From Cellulosilyticum sp. (GTDB taxonomy: Bacteria > Bacillota > Clostridia > Lachnospirales > Cellulosilyticaceae): 64,000 nt of DNA. The DNA lies in assembly GCA_015058045.1 (NCBI GenBank), contig SVDC01000013.1:1-64000 (forward strand). Direction: 5' to 3'. The translations under genes and the position numbers were made by a program. A model generated the notes under the pieces. It made no database searches, had not been told where the DNA came from, and worked only from the letters and a program-made list of their open reading frames with translations. Positions within the stretch are counted from its first letter, which is position 1. Every line of letters starts with the position of its first letter. This document shows, piece by piece, positions 17,832 to 27,346 of the stretch.

Positions 17832-20051
17832 TTAACGAACAGCGTGTACTCTATTATGTCCTCTAGCTTCTGCTAATTCTCTTTTAGTATAATCATTCAA
17901 CTTATTCTTTAGCTTTAAATCATAATTTACAATACAATTGCCACCTAATAACTTTGCTCTATATAAGGCATGATCAGCAAAACGAATGGCATCATCGAAG
18001 TTTAGGGTATACTCATTACACATATAAAGCCCTCCGCTTAAAGTAACCTTAATATCTTTTTCCTTCTTCGTCTCAAAAGTCATTTCTTCTAACTGCTTTC
18101 TAATCTCTTCTCCAATCTGCATAGCTTCTTGTCCTGTAAGATTATTGAAAATGGCAATAAACGCTTTTCCTCCATAACGCCCTACCTCATTTTCTGTCGG
18201 CATATGTGCTTGTATAATTTCACCTATAGAGCTTAAAATCTCATCCCCTAAGGTATAACCATATTTTTGATTCATCCTTTTAAAAGCATCTACCTCTAAC
18301 ATCATAATAGCCGTTTGTTGATGCTTTCTATGATTTTCCTTAAAAAGCTTTTCTCCATTTTTAAGTACCACTGTTCTTGAAAGAAGTCCTGTAAGCTTAT
18401 CATGTTCCGTTAAATACTGAATTTCTTGACATAAGCTTGTGTTTTTTAACGTGAATCCTAAATAAGATGCCACAATCTTAGCCATTTCAATATCCTTTGG
18501 ACTATAAGCCCCAGGTTCATAACTTCCAATCGCCACAACACCTACAACTTGATGCTCTACCTTTAAGGCCATAACAATCATAGACTTAAGCTGCATACCT
18601 GTCTTGGAATTAATGATTTTCTTTAAACTGTATTCCTCAAAATTCCCATTATTAATCACAAGGTCTAGTTGATATTGTGTACAATAATCTGCCAATCTAG
18701 CCGTATATCTGAGTAAATCATTATTTGAAGGTAACCACCCTTCTTGCAGATCATATAAATTATATTGTAACTTTCCATTCTCCATCATCCCAATACCCAT
18801 AACATCAATAGGCATAAGGTCTTTTAGCTCTTCTTTAATGGCTTCTTCTAGATTTTCTAAGGATAAATTAGAAGTAAGCTTACTGCCCAGTCTCGCAATT
18901 TTTTGTAACTGTCCATATGCTTCTTGATAAGCATTTTGCTCTATTGCAGTCTCTTCTATGCTTGATTCCTTATGGATTACTTCCTGGATAGGGACACTCA
19001 TTTGCTTTTGTTCTTTTTCTATAGATTGCAGCATTTGATCTGCTGCCTCCCACTGTGATGTCTTTTCATAAATGTCCTTTAATAGACTATACACTTCCAC
19101 TAAAAGATAAGATGCCTCCATCTCTTTTGCCTGCTCACTAGCCTTCATCAGTTGTTTCTTGGCTTCTTCTAATTGTTCTTCTTCTATTAAGTATTTTCCC
19201 CAATCTATGTACGTCTTAATAACTACTTCTTTATAAAGTACACTCATCTTCAGAGCCGTCTTAAAGTCTTTTTCTGCCTGCATCTGAAGCTTTCTTGCCC
19301 CATTTAGCTTGCCTCTTAATCTTAAAACTTCTCCTACTTCATATAATTGTGTCCCTTCCTCTTTAAAATCAGCTACTAGATTATACGCTTTATTGCCATA
19401 TTCTCTAGCTTTTTCTAATCGATTTTCCTCTAAGTAAAGCATTAAATAAAGTATATTAAGTTGTACTTCATCCTTTGGTGTCAGCCACTGAGCTCTATCT
19501 TGTATGTACTGTAAGGATTCTTTGGCACTTTTATAGTCTTTTATAGCAATATAAAACTTTACTATCCCTAATGTCATCTGAATTTGCAAGTTAGGCTCAT
19601 CTACTTCTTGACGCTTGCTTGCTATTTTCTGCCTATAAAGGTTCGCTTGCTCCCATTCACCTTTTAGCGTATAGGCACTTAAAAGTTGCCCCTTTACTTC
19701 AATCAGTCCTATTAATTCTTCCTGAGTTTTAAATATTTCAAGTGCTTCTTCTCCCATCTTAATGGCATCATTTAACATGCCACTTAATAGGGCATATTCT
19801 GTTTTTAAAAGTAGTAACTTCCCATAAACCAATGCCTTTTCCGGTAGTTTATCCTCTTGTAGTGTATCATTTTGCTTTTCAAAATTTTGCACTGCGCACT
19901 GTTGCATTGCATACTCTTGCATTGCTTCTTTTAAAATTGGCTCTACTACCTCTATTTTTTCCCCTAACTTTTGTCTGACTACTTTCATAAAAAAGTCTAT
20001 ATACTGGGGGTCGCTTTTAAGCTTAATCACTTCTTTTTCTAATTCGTTCAT
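17832..20051 (-). CDS. TPR-GAF-GGDEF-like protein with degenerate active site
   Basis: The 739-residue protein starts with about 350 residues of helical tetratricopeptide-like repeats, followed by a GAF-like sensor domain (about 385-540) and a C-terminal GGDEF-type domain (about 550-710; HDKLTGLLSR and ALYRAK are conserved). The catalytic GGDEF motif reads GGKAF (627-631), so metal and GTP chemistry for c-di-GMP synthesis is probably lost. It may act as a c-di-GMP or GTP-binding or protein-interaction module. It is monocistronic, with no membrane segment. Confidence 0.85.
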   Translation of the reverse strand: MNELEKEVIKLKSDPQYIDFFMKVVRQKLGEKIEVVEPILKEAMQEYAMQQCAVQNFEKQNDTLQEDKLPEKALVYGKLLLLKTEYALLSGMLNDAIKMGEEALEIFKTQEELIGLIEVKGQLLSAYTLKGEWEQANLYRQKIASKRQEVDEPNLQIQMTLGIVKFYIAIKDYKSAKESLQYIQDRAQWLTPKDEVQLNILYLMLYLEENRLEKAREYGNKAYNLVADFKEEGTQLYEVGEVLRLRGKLNGARKLQMQAEKDFKTALKMSVLYKEVVIKTYIDWGKYLIEEEQLEEAKKQLMKASEQAKEMEASYLLVEVYSLLKDIYEKTSQWEAADQMLQSIEKEQKQMSVPIQEVIHKESSIEETAIEQNAYQEAYGQLQKIARLGSKLTSNLSLENLEEAIKEELKDLMPIDVMGIGMMENGKLQYNLYDLQEGWLPSNNDLLRYTARLADYCTQYQLDLVINNGNFEEYSLKKIINSKTGMQLKSMIVMALKVEHQVVGVVAIGSYEPGAYSPKDIEMAKIVASYLGFTLKNTSLCQEIQYLTEHDKLTGLLSRTVVLKNGEKLFKENHRKHQQTAIMMLEVDAFKRMNQKYGYTLGDEILSSIGEIIQAHMPTENEVGRYGGKAFIAIFNNLTGQEAMQIGEEIRKQLEEMTFETKKEKDIKVTLSGGLYMCNEYTLNFDDAIRFADHALYRAKLLGGNCIVNYDLKLKNKLNDYTKRELAEARGHNRVHAVR

Positions 20052-20183
20052 TATAGGCCACCTCTAGACTTTTATTGTTTGATTTCCTTTCTTAAATTTT
20101 ACTCCAATTTTCTTGAAAAAGATATCATTTTCCCTACAAAAATGTCATCTTATGTATTTTAATTAGTACTTTTCGTATATAAA

Positions 20184-20212
20184 TAAGGACCTTGCTATAC
20201 GCAAGGCCCTTA
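20184..20212 (-). terminator. Intrinsic terminator of the candidate RNA gene
   Basis: AAGGGCCTTGC-gtata-GCAAGGTCCTT on the minus strand forms an 11-bp stem with one G-T pair, followed by an AT-rich tail. Confidence 0.65.
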
Positions 20213-20551
20213 TGGTTGCCAGAAATAAAATTCAGTTCCACTTTATGTGCTTATCTTAAATCTTTCATTTTTACTGCTTGCCATCAAAATAGTTGTCGTC
20301 GCTTACTTTGGGTAGCCCCAACTGGCATTCTGATGATTACAAGTGTTCAAAAACTACTCAGGCGATTCATGAAACTAAGAAGTTTCTATGACCAACAACT
20401 TTTGTGTGTCAGTTAAGGTAAGACTGAGTTAAGTTGAAACCTGCTTTTAAATTGGCAAACTTAACATGTCTAGCATGTTAAGATATTAGGTTTTGAGTAC
20501 TCTTACCAACTAATTTGCGTATTGCATTTCATTCTCCAAGGGTATCATCTC
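20195..20551 (-). ncRNA. Candidate structured non-coding RNA, family not identified
   Basis: The 750-bp gap between two divergent genes holds a non-coding stretch of about 350 nt that is less AT-rich than its surroundings. On the minus strand it has a TATAAT box (20558-20563), then hairpins CTTAACATG/CATGTTAAG, GGTAAGA/TCTTACC, TCATaGAAAC/GTTTCATGA and AGTTGT/ACAACT, and ends at a terminator (20184-20212). I could not match it to tmRNA, RNase P, SRP or 6S RNA. Transcription and family are inference. The upstream part of the gap (20565-20804) is AT-rich and empty apart from an 11-bp inverted repeat at 20559-20606. Confidence 0.5.
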
Positions 20552-20745
20552 CTAACAATTATACAAAAGTAATTATTGATTTTCATCTAATAACTCCTTT
20601 TGTATAATCATAGTATGACCCAATTTCACCTCATCATACTACCATTTTTTAGCAATTCCTTTTTTGTATGAATCATCTCTTAAATGAATACTTTATAAAA
20701 ATAATATAGTCTTACTTATCTCATTAAATTCTAATATTTTTTAAC

Positions 20746-20774
20746 TTGTATGCCTCTATAGAATCATTTAAAAT
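20746..20774 (+). promoter_or_regulatory. Predicted promoter of the AI-2E-family permease gene
   Basis: TTGTAT (20746-20751) and TAAAAT (20769-20774) have a 17-bp spacer and lie about 30 bp upstream of the start codon. Confidence 0.5.
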
Positions 20775-20804
20775 AAAGGATAACTAATACTGAAAGGAGC
20801 TACT

Positions 20805-21917
20805 ATGCAAAAACTTAAACAACCGTTTTGGCTCATTACCTATGGCCTAATTTTATTTTTCTTTTTATTACGTTTTAGCACATTCTCTAGTGTGGCTAGT
20901 CAATTTTTTGAACTCGTTAATCCCTTTTTATGGGGATTTGCACTGGCATATATCTTAAATATTCCTTATGAATTTTTCCTCAAAAAAATGTTTAAGAGTT
21001 CCAAAGAACATAAGCTCTATAAAATGCACAGGTCATTTTCTCTTGTTCTATCTTATGCTGTATTTTTCTTAGGGATTGCTTTTATTATCACATTATTTAT
21101 TCCTCAGCTTTTAGAAAGTATCAATCTCTTTGTAGCAAACTCAGGCGAGTACTATACAGGCTTACAAGCTTTCTTCCAAGATACGATTAATAAGCTTCAG
21201 CTCGATACAAAATTATGGAAAGAACTTGAAAACGCCATTATGTCACTGGCTAATTTACTTAAAAACTTATTACCATCCCTTGTAAATATTGTTTCTAGTG
21301 CTGCTTCAAGTGTCTTTGATTTAGTTTGTACACTCTTTATCTCTATTTACATTTTAGCAAGCAAAGACAAACTCTTGAATTTAATAGCACGTTCTACAAA
21401 GGCATTTGCTTCTAGTAAAATGCAAAAACGACTTTATCATATTGTAAATCTTACAAATCGTACCTTTAGAGGGTTTATTGTTGGTCAACTCTCTGATGCA
21501 CTTATTGTGGGGCTTATTACATTTATCGGTGCCTACGTACTGGATTTCCCATATCCTGTTTTACTGGGATTCTTAGCAGGTATAACTAATGTAATTCCCG
21601 TTATTGGGCCATTTATCGGTGCGGTACCATGTGTACTCATTATTCTTATGGTCAATCCACAAAAAGTACTTTGGTACATTATCTTCATCGTCGTACTTCA
21701 ACAAATTGATGGTAACTTTATTTGTCCATTAATCGTTGGAGATTCTACAGGTCTAGATGGACTTTGGATTCTCTTTGCTATTATTGTAGGTGGTGGATTC
21801 TTCGGAATTGTGGGCTGTCTTTTAGCCGTGCCAATCTTTGCTGTTTTATTTAACTTATACGAAGAACTTATAACGACTAAACTTAGCGAAAAAGTATCTA
21901 CTTCCTCCAAGAAGTAA
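20805..21917 (+). CDS. AI-2E family (YdbI/PerM-like) transporter
   Basis: The 370-residue membrane protein has about eight hydrophobic segments and the family motifs FWLITYGLILFFF at the start, GFIVGQLSDAL (about 222-232) and ITNVIPVIGPFIGAVP (about 262-277). Family members include autoinducer-2 exporters and Na+/H+ or solute exporters. The substrate here is unknown. AAAGGAG precedes the ATG. It is followed by an intrinsic terminator. Confidence 0.88.
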   Translation: MQKLKQPFWLITYGLILFFFLLRFSTFSSVASQFFELVNPFLWGFALAYILNIPYEFFLKKMFKSSKEHKLYKMHRSFSLVLSYAVFFLGIAFIITLFIPQLLESINLFVANSGEYYTGLQAFFQDTINKLQLDTKLWKELENAIMSLANLLKNLLPSLVNIVSSAASSVFDLVCTLFISIYILASKDKLLNLIARSTKAFASSKMQKRLYHIVNLTNRTFRGFIVGQLSDALIVGLITFIGAYVLDFPYPVLLGFLAGITNVIPVIGPFIGAVPCVLIILMVNPQKVLWYIIFIVVLQQIDGNFICPLIVGDSTGLDGLWILFAIIVGGGFFGIVGCLLAVPIFAVLFNLYEELITTKLSEKVSTSSKK

Positions 21918-21937
21918 ATGAATGATCACGCTATACA

Positions 21938-21973
21938 AAAAGGTGGACTTATTTAAAAGTCCACCTTTTTACT
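21938..21973 (+). terminator. Intrinsic terminator
   Basis: AAAAGGTGGACTT / AAGTCCACCTTTTT is a strong GC-rich stem with a T-tract after the AI-2E permease gene. It may serve both convergent genes. Confidence 0.85.
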
Positions 21974-22011
21974 ATTTTGATTGGTTCTTCTCTTCTATGT
22001 ATTATAACTGA

Positions 22012-22227
22012 TTAGCATTGTACATTAGGATCTTTGCAGCCTTCTACTAAGTCTTTCATCTTGCTAATCATTCTTCCACATTCTTCACACGTTCCAGATT
22101 TTTGATTACAAGTTTTGCATTGATTATTATTATATAGAGGTACATATTCCTCTTTTCCACATGTTTTACAACTAATCACTATTTCTCGTCTAGCCGTCAT
22201 TTTTTCTTTACAACGTTCACACAACAT
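22012..22227 (-). CDS. Small zinc-ribbon protein
   Basis: The protein of about 71 residues has four CxxC pairs (MLCERC, CKTC, CKTC, CEEC) and a C-terminal cysteine, so it probably binds two zinc ions. The N-terminus resembles that of McsA-type proteins, but the rest is too short. I prefer the ATG at 22227. A GTG at 22236 is also in frame, and neither has a strong ribosome site. Function unknown. Confidence 0.55.
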   Translation of the reverse strand: MLCERCKEKMTARREIVISCKTCGKEEYVPLYNNNQCKTCNQKSGTCEECGRMISKMKDLVEGCKDPNVQC

Positions 22228-22344
22228 CCGCAACACTTCACTTTCTGCATGGTTTTAATCTGCCTATTTATCCCTTTTTTCTATTATATCCACTATATCC
22301 CTAAATTACCAGAATAAAAATACAGTTTATTCCATTTTTTCAAC

Positions 22345-23484
22345 TTACGCTCTTAATTTCTTTTCTAATATAGGCAAACTAAGCTTCGTAATAAGCCCTT
22401 CCTTATACCAATGACCACTACAGCCACAATAATCTAATAAAACACATTGTGGAATATAGCCTAGCCGCTTTGCTTTAAATCCTCCTGATAACAAACTTAA
22501 TACACACGCTACGCCAATAACACCAATCTGTTTCTTTTCATCTATCTTTTGATGATTTAACTGAGATTCATGATAAAGAATACGTGTTTTTGCGCCATAA
22601 CGACTACTAAGTTTGCTAATTTGATTCACCTGACAATGAGGTGTACACCCCATACACTTAAAACTCCCATGACTAGATACTGCCTGACATCCTTTTTTCC
22701 CCTGCTGTACCATACACCCTGGCAAGAAAATCATCTTTTGAGTAGTTTTTGCAAAGTCCTTCTGATAGATTTCATTTAAAATCTGTGCCCCTATCATATT
22801 AAGATAATACATTTCTTTGGGCTGCATACAAAAAATGCGATCTTCCCTTTTTGCATAATGTAATGCTTGCTCCGTTCTAAAGGCTTCTACCTTCGCAACA
22901 TACTTCTTAAGTGTGCCTTCTACCTGTTTCTTAAAACGACTTGCAAGTTCCCATACTTTTTCTTTAAAACACTGATTAAAAACCTCACTTTGCTTTCCAC
23001 AAAAAAGTTGCCACTGCTTAAGTCTTATTGCCTCTTCATCATATTCACCTGTAGATGCCATCCAAAAAACAAGCTGTTCTAATGTACAAGATGTCTGTAC
23101 CTTGTCACTTCTTGGAAATAAATAACGACTCGTCAATTGCCCTTTCATTTTGCCCAGTAAGGGCTTCATATACTTTACTTTTTTACGGGTACTAGCTACC
23201 TTTTGAAGTAGCTTTCCGGAAATCCAGTTTAAATGATTGGCCTGATTTTCATAAGTTTGCCAAAACACACCTAATATGAGTAATTCAAGACCATATTCTA
23301 GCTTTGTTCGAACCTTTTCTAATTGTTGTTCTCTAATAAAGTCTTGAAATGCCTGGATTTCATCTTTCATTCCAATAAGCAAATCCTGCTCTACTGCTTT
23401 TGCTAAATGCCCAACCTCTTCATAATAGTGATTGGAATCTGCAAACTCTCCATAAAGACTATAGATTTTCTTTGACGCTTCCAT
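22345..23484 (-). CDS. DUF116-like cysteine-rich protein
   Basis: The 379-residue protein is helical in its N-terminal 200 residues and has a C-terminal domain rich in cysteine: LPGCM, GCQAVSS, CMGCTPHC, then IGVACVLSLLSGGFKAKRLG and CVLLDYCGCSGHW. This pattern matches DUF116 proteins, thought to bind a metal or iron-sulfur centre. The biochemical role is unknown. GGAGGAG lies upstream of the ATG. It is monocistronic. Confidence 0.7.
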   Translation of the reverse strand: MEASKKIYSLYGEFADSNHYYEEVGHLAKAVEQDLLIGMKDEIQAFQDFIREQQLEKVRTKLEYGLELLILGVFWQTYENQANHLNWISGKLLQKVASTRKKVKYMKPLLGKMKGQLTSRYLFPRSDKVQTSCTLEQLVFWMASTGEYDEEAIRLKQWQLFCGKQSEVFNQCFKEKVWELASRFKKQVEGTLKKYVAKVEAFRTEQALHYAKREDRIFCMQPKEMYYLNMIGAQILNEIYQKDFAKTTQKMIFLPGCMVQQGKKGCQAVSSHGSFKCMGCTPHCQVNQISKLSSRYGAKTRILYHESQLNHQKIDEKKQIGVIGVACVLSLLSGGFKAKRLGYIPQCVLLDYCGCSGHWYKEGLITKLSLPILEKKLRA

Positions 23485-23588
23485 GTCTCCTCCCTATTAG
23501 CTTATGACATCTATCCTTTACTTTCTATATGATTTTATCCCATAACTTCATTTCTTTTTTCTATTATATGCCTTGAAGTTTTAAAAAA

Positions 23589-23699
23589 CTAGAACGTCTA
23601 CTGGAACAATCAAAGAAGTTTTATCATGATATTTTAGCTCAGGAAGTTATTGAAGATTTAGGTGGCAATGTGACATTAAAAAGAATAAAGGAGCCGTAA
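23589..23699 (+). pseudogene. Fragment of a VOC/glyoxalase-family gene
   Basis: Without a start codon, the frame reads LERLLEQSKKFYHDILAQEV and then IEDLGGNVTLKRIKEP before a stop. This matches the N-terminal half-repeat of vicinal-oxygen-chelate (glyoxalase/bleomycin-resistance) proteins. The rest of the domain is missing. It is followed by a short terminator-like hairpin (GGAGC/GCTCC, 23691-23714). Confidence 0.55.
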
Positions 23700-23745
23700 A
23701 AAGCTCCTTTATAAATCCAATAATGATTAATTTATATATACTCGA

Positions 23746-24204
23746 TTATTGCTCTTGGTGAATATACATTCTGGTCATTTCAGGTTCACCATCTCCTTGA
23801 ACCATACATAAAAATTCCCATCCATATCTCTCATAAAAAGAAGTGTGATCTGTTACTAAATAAAGTGTATGAATATCTTTTGATTTAAAGTCTTGACAGA
23901 CAAATTCAAGGAGCTCTCCAGCAATCCCTTGATTACGATATTCTTTTTCTACATAAACAGCACATACATTAGGTGTTAAATCCTTTCTATCATGAAAATC
24001 ATTTTCTATGACACCTAATCCTGCTATGATTGTACCACCATTCATAATAACATACCATTGTGGTATACTATGCGTATTTTCTACACATTCTTTCATGCTT
24101 TCTATATAGGCCGCTTTAGGTATTTTCCATTTCTGATGAAACCATTCACTAGCTTGCTCAATTAAGCTTTCATTTTCTGCTAATTTTATAATACGATATC
24201 TCAC
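23746..24204 (-). CDS. GNAT-family N-acetyltransferase
   Basis: The 152-residue protein has the GNAT acetyl-CoA fold. Motif A reads CAVYVEKEYRNQGIAGELLE (about 83-102, with the Q/RxxGxG/A loop), followed by LYLVTDHTSFYERYGWEF. The start is GTG with GGAAGGG about 10 nt upstream. The acceptor substrate is not predictable. Confidence 0.85.
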   Translation of the reverse strand: MRYRIIKLAENESLIEQASEWFHQKWKIPKAAYIESMKECVENTHSIPQWYVIMNGGTIIAGLGVIENDFHDRKDLTPNVCAVYVEKEYRNQGIAGELLEFVCQDFKSKDIHTLYLVTDHTSFYERYGWEFLCMVQGDGEPEMTRMYIHQEQ

Positions 24205-24424
24205 TTGTTATTGGCCCTTCCTTTTTTCTTAAAATAAATACTCTTTTAAAAATTATACTTTATTTAACCATACTTAGCAATTCAAACAAGAAAATGAGTA
24301 AACGCAAATTTTAAAGCCCTTGTTAATTTTCTTTAGCTATTTTGATTTTTTCGTAAATATGATACATTACTAATAACAAAAAAATCTTTTATGGGAGGAT
24401 AATAAATTTTTAAAGGAGAAAAAA

Positions 24425-25294
24425 ATGAAGATACTTATTATTGGTGGAACAAGATTTTTTGGTATTCATACGATTAAGGCACTATTAAAGCAAGGACACC
24501 AAGTGACGATTGCAACAAGAGGAAATGCAACTGATGAATTTGGAGATTCAATTACTAGACTCATCCTTGAACGAACTAATGAGGAAAGTGTAAAAAATGT
24601 CTTGAGTGGAAAATATTTTGATGTAGTTATCGATAAGATTGCCTATTGTTCTAATGATATTAAGTATGTTCTGGATATCATAGAATGCAGGAAATACATT
24701 TATATGTCTAGCACATCCGTATATAACCCAAAACATTGGGATACAAGAGAAGAAGATTTTGATTTATGGGGAAAGAAATGTGTATGGTGTTCTCGAATGG
24801 ACTTTCCATATGAAGAAGTCAAAAGACAAGCGGAATATGCTCTTGCACAGTGTTATGGAGAAAAAAATAGTATTGCCGTAAGATATCCATTCGTCATCGG
24901 AAAGGATGATTATACAAATAGATTAGCCTTCTATGTTGATTATGTATGTCATCAAAAACCGATGTATATCGATAATATAGATTGCCAAATGAGTTTTATT
25001 CGTTCAGATGAAGCTGGAGATTTTATAGCTTTCCTTGCGGAAAGTCACTATGATGGCCCAATCAATGCTTCATCTAATGGGACAATATCTATTAGAGAAA
25101 TTCTTGATTATGTAGAACAAAAAACAGGGAAAAAGGCAATATTATCAGATAACGGTGATCGTGCACCTTATAACAGCGAACCAGAATATAGTATTAATAC
25201 GGATAAAGCCAGTAGCCTTGGATACCAGTTCTCAAATCTTAAAGATTGGATCTATGAATTATTAGATTTCTACATTGATATGAATAAAAAATAG
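24425..25294 (+). CDS. NAD-dependent epimerase/dehydratase-like SDR protein
   Basis: The 289-residue protein is an extended short-chain dehydrogenase-like protein. The N-terminal Rossmann motif is GGTRFFG (7-13), where atypical extended SDRs have GGTxFxG. The canonical YxxxK catalytic pair is not clear: YEEVKRQAE at about 129-137 gives Y and K four apart (Y129, K133). Substrate unknown. An AAAGGAG site precedes the ATG, and a terminator follows. Confidence 0.82.
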   Translation: MKILIIGGTRFFGIHTIKALLKQGHQVTIATRGNATDEFGDSITRLILERTNEESVKNVLSGKYFDVVIDKIAYCSNDIKYVLDIIECRKYIYMSSTSVYNPKHWDTREEDFDLWGKKCVWCSRMDFPYEEVKRQAEYALAQCYGEKNSIAVRYPFVIGKDDYTNRLAFYVDYVCHQKPMYIDNIDCQMSFIRSDEAGDFIAFLAESHYDGPINASSNGTISIREILDYVEQKTGKKAILSDNGDRAPYNSEPEYSINTDKASSLGYQFSNLKDWIYELLDFYIDMNKK

Positions 25295-25325
25295 GGCTTC
25301 CCATATAGGAAGCCCTATTTTTATG
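25292..25325 (+). terminator. Intrinsic terminator
   Basis: ATAGGGCTTCC-catata-GGAAGCCCTAT is followed by T residues, directly after the SDR stop. It is convergent with the BceB-like gene. Confidence 0.85.
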
Positions 25326-25369
25326 TTTGATGTATCATAACTTCATTTTATAATTCTCAAATCTTCAGG

Positions 25370-27346
25370 CTATTTCACAATCTTATAATATGCTTTATTG
25401 GTGAATAGGTAACTGACACAATAAAGTACTGTAAAAAATAACATGACACCTATGCTACAAGCTAATATTAAGCCTCTATTATATACGTGAATCGTTGTTA
25501 ATAAATCATCTACCATAGTCATTCCTACAAAGGTATGAATAATAGCGCCTACAAGTGGTAGGAAGAAAACCATTAGAATTTGTTTTTTTATAGTGCCTCT
25601 AACCTCTTCATCACTCATGCCCACTTGTTTTAAAATTTTAAAGTTCTTTTGATCTTCATAGCCTTCTGTTATTTGTTTATAATACATCATCAGTAGTAAA
25701 CAAACTGTAAAAATAAGACCAAAGAAAATACCTAAAAATAGTAGACCACCATACATAGAACGCGTATCTTTCTCCCAGTCTCCTATATATCCTGCTACTG
25801 TGCCACCTTCTTGCCTCATTGACCACTCGTCTAAAGCTTTGATAAAGGCATCTTGCTGTACCTGTTCTCCCTCTAGGTTAAAAGCCACAGTATAAAACCT
25901 ATTACCTGAGGCTGTGGCATTCATTACCTCTGCCCAAGTCTCTATTTGCTCCTTGTTAGATAAAACCATATAGTAATTAGATGTAGTTAAGTTTCTAGGT
26001 TCTTTATTCTCAAGGCAAAACTGCATTAACTCTTCTTTAACCGTATAAGCTTCTCCATTTAAATAAACGGTAGAATCCCCAAAATCTTTAGTCGGTGAAA
26101 AAATTAAAACTTCATCCTCACCTAGCTGTATGTTACTCCCCGTCATACGATTGTAATCCTCTAATGTAATGAGCCATAACCTATAGCTATTATCTAAAAA
26201 CCAATCACGATCTATATTTTCTACAAAGCTCTTATCTTCTTTAAGAACGGCTAACATCTGCATCTCAAGTGCGACTTGATCTTTTACCTCTACTTGATAG
26301 GTATGAGCTAATGCAGCTATTTGCTCATTTAAAGCTTCTTTTTGTTCAAAGGAATCTGCCTCAAATTCATAGACTACATCCATTGGGTAAGTAAAATGAA
26401 TGGCATTTGTTTCATCTTTAAATAAAGAAACCGTACAAATTAAAGTAATCATAATCATGGTACTAAAAATACAGATATTAGAAAGGCTCTGTGCATTGCG
26501 TTTCATACGATACAACATACCTGATATGGTTACAAAATTATGTTTTTGATAGTAAAGTTTAGGGATGCACTTCATCTTCTTTAAAACAATAATAGTACCT
26601 GCTTTAAAAAGTAATTGTGTCCCTAATGTAACTAAAAACACCGCTAAGAAAAAGTTTAAGAAAATCTTACTATTCACTTCATTTGTAATGGCACTTCCAT
26701 AACCACAGCCTAAAATAATAAGGCCTAAAAGCGTTTTAAGAAGAAGCCCCTTTTCTTGTCTTTCTCCTTTTTTACTGCTTTTCATGAGCTCAATCGGCTT
26801 GGCTCTACCAACTTGCCATAAGCTTCCGATAAAATTAAGCCCAAATACTACGCCAAAATAAATCAGCGTTACCATATAACTTTGTTTGGTTGCTACAAAT
26901 TCACAGTTTACATCTAGATGCGCCATATTAAGGAGCATCAGAAAAATCAGTCTTGAAAAGACCTGTGCCATTAAAATGCCTAGGCCTACGGTTACCACAT
27001 AGAGTATGAGTGTTTCAATGAACATCATAATCCCAATATCTTTTACATCCAAGCCTAAAATATTATAAAGCCCCAGTTCGTTCTTCCTTTGCTTAATTAA
27101 AAACTGATTAGTAGATACTAAAATAGGCAGTAAAATAATCCCTAACAAAATAACTCCTAGTAACATTAAACCTAATAGATAGATGGCATGAGGCATATTT
27201 TGCATCATAGGATTCTCAAAAATAGCATTAAAAATAAAAAACACGAAAACAGAGAAAGCCGTAATGAGTATATAAGGTATATAACTGGAACCATTTTTTC
27301 GAATCCCATCTAAAGCAAGTCTCGGTAATAATTTGACTTTATGCAT
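25370..27346 (-). CDS. BceB-like ABC transporter permease (FtsX/MacB family)
   Basis: The 658-residue membrane protein has about ten membrane segments, with a large extracellular domain of about 200 residues (about 305-515) between segments seven and eight. This is the hallmark of BceB-type permeases, which sense and detoxify cell-wall-active peptides such as bacitracin. Its start overlaps the stop of the ATPase gene by 8 nt. Together with the kinase and regulator upstream it forms a complete Bce module. Confidence 0.9.
   Translation of the reverse strand: MHKVKLLPRLALDGIRKNGSSYIPYILITAFSVFVFFIFNAIFENPMMQNMPHAIYLLGLMLLGVILLGIILLPILVSTNQFLIKQRKNELGLYNILGLDVKDIGIMMFIETLILYVVTVGLGILMAQVFSRLIFLMLLNMAHLDVNCEFVATKQSYMVTLIYFGVVFGLNFIGSLWQVGRAKPIELMKSSKKGERQEKGLLLKTLLGLIILGCGYGSAITNEVNSKIFLNFFLAVFLVTLGTQLLFKAGTIIVLKKMKCIPKLYYQKHNFVTISGMLYRMKRNAQSLSNICIFSTMIMITLICTVSLFKDETNAIHFTYPMDVVYEFEADSFEQKEALNEQIAALAHTYQVEVKDQVALEMQMLAVLKEDKSFVENIDRDWFLDNSYRLWLITLEDYNRMTGSNIQLGEDEVLIFSPTKDFGDSTVYLNGEAYTVKEELMQFCLENKEPRNLTTSNYYMVLSNKEQIETWAEVMNATASGNRFYTVAFNLEGEQVQQDAFIKALDEWSMRQEGGTVAGYIGDWEKDTRSMYGGLLFLGIFFGLIFTVCLLLMMYYKQITEGYEDQKNFKILKQVGMSDEEVRGTIKKQILMVFFLPLVGAIIHTFVGMTMVDDLLTTIHVYNRGLILACSIGVMLFFTVLYCVSYLFTNKAYYKIVK

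Noticed and set aside
20192-20416. Plus-strand ORF of 74 codons in the 20.2-20.5 kb gap
   Set aside because: It has no ribosome site, its composition is not protein-like, and it overlaps the hairpin-rich candidate RNA on the other strand.
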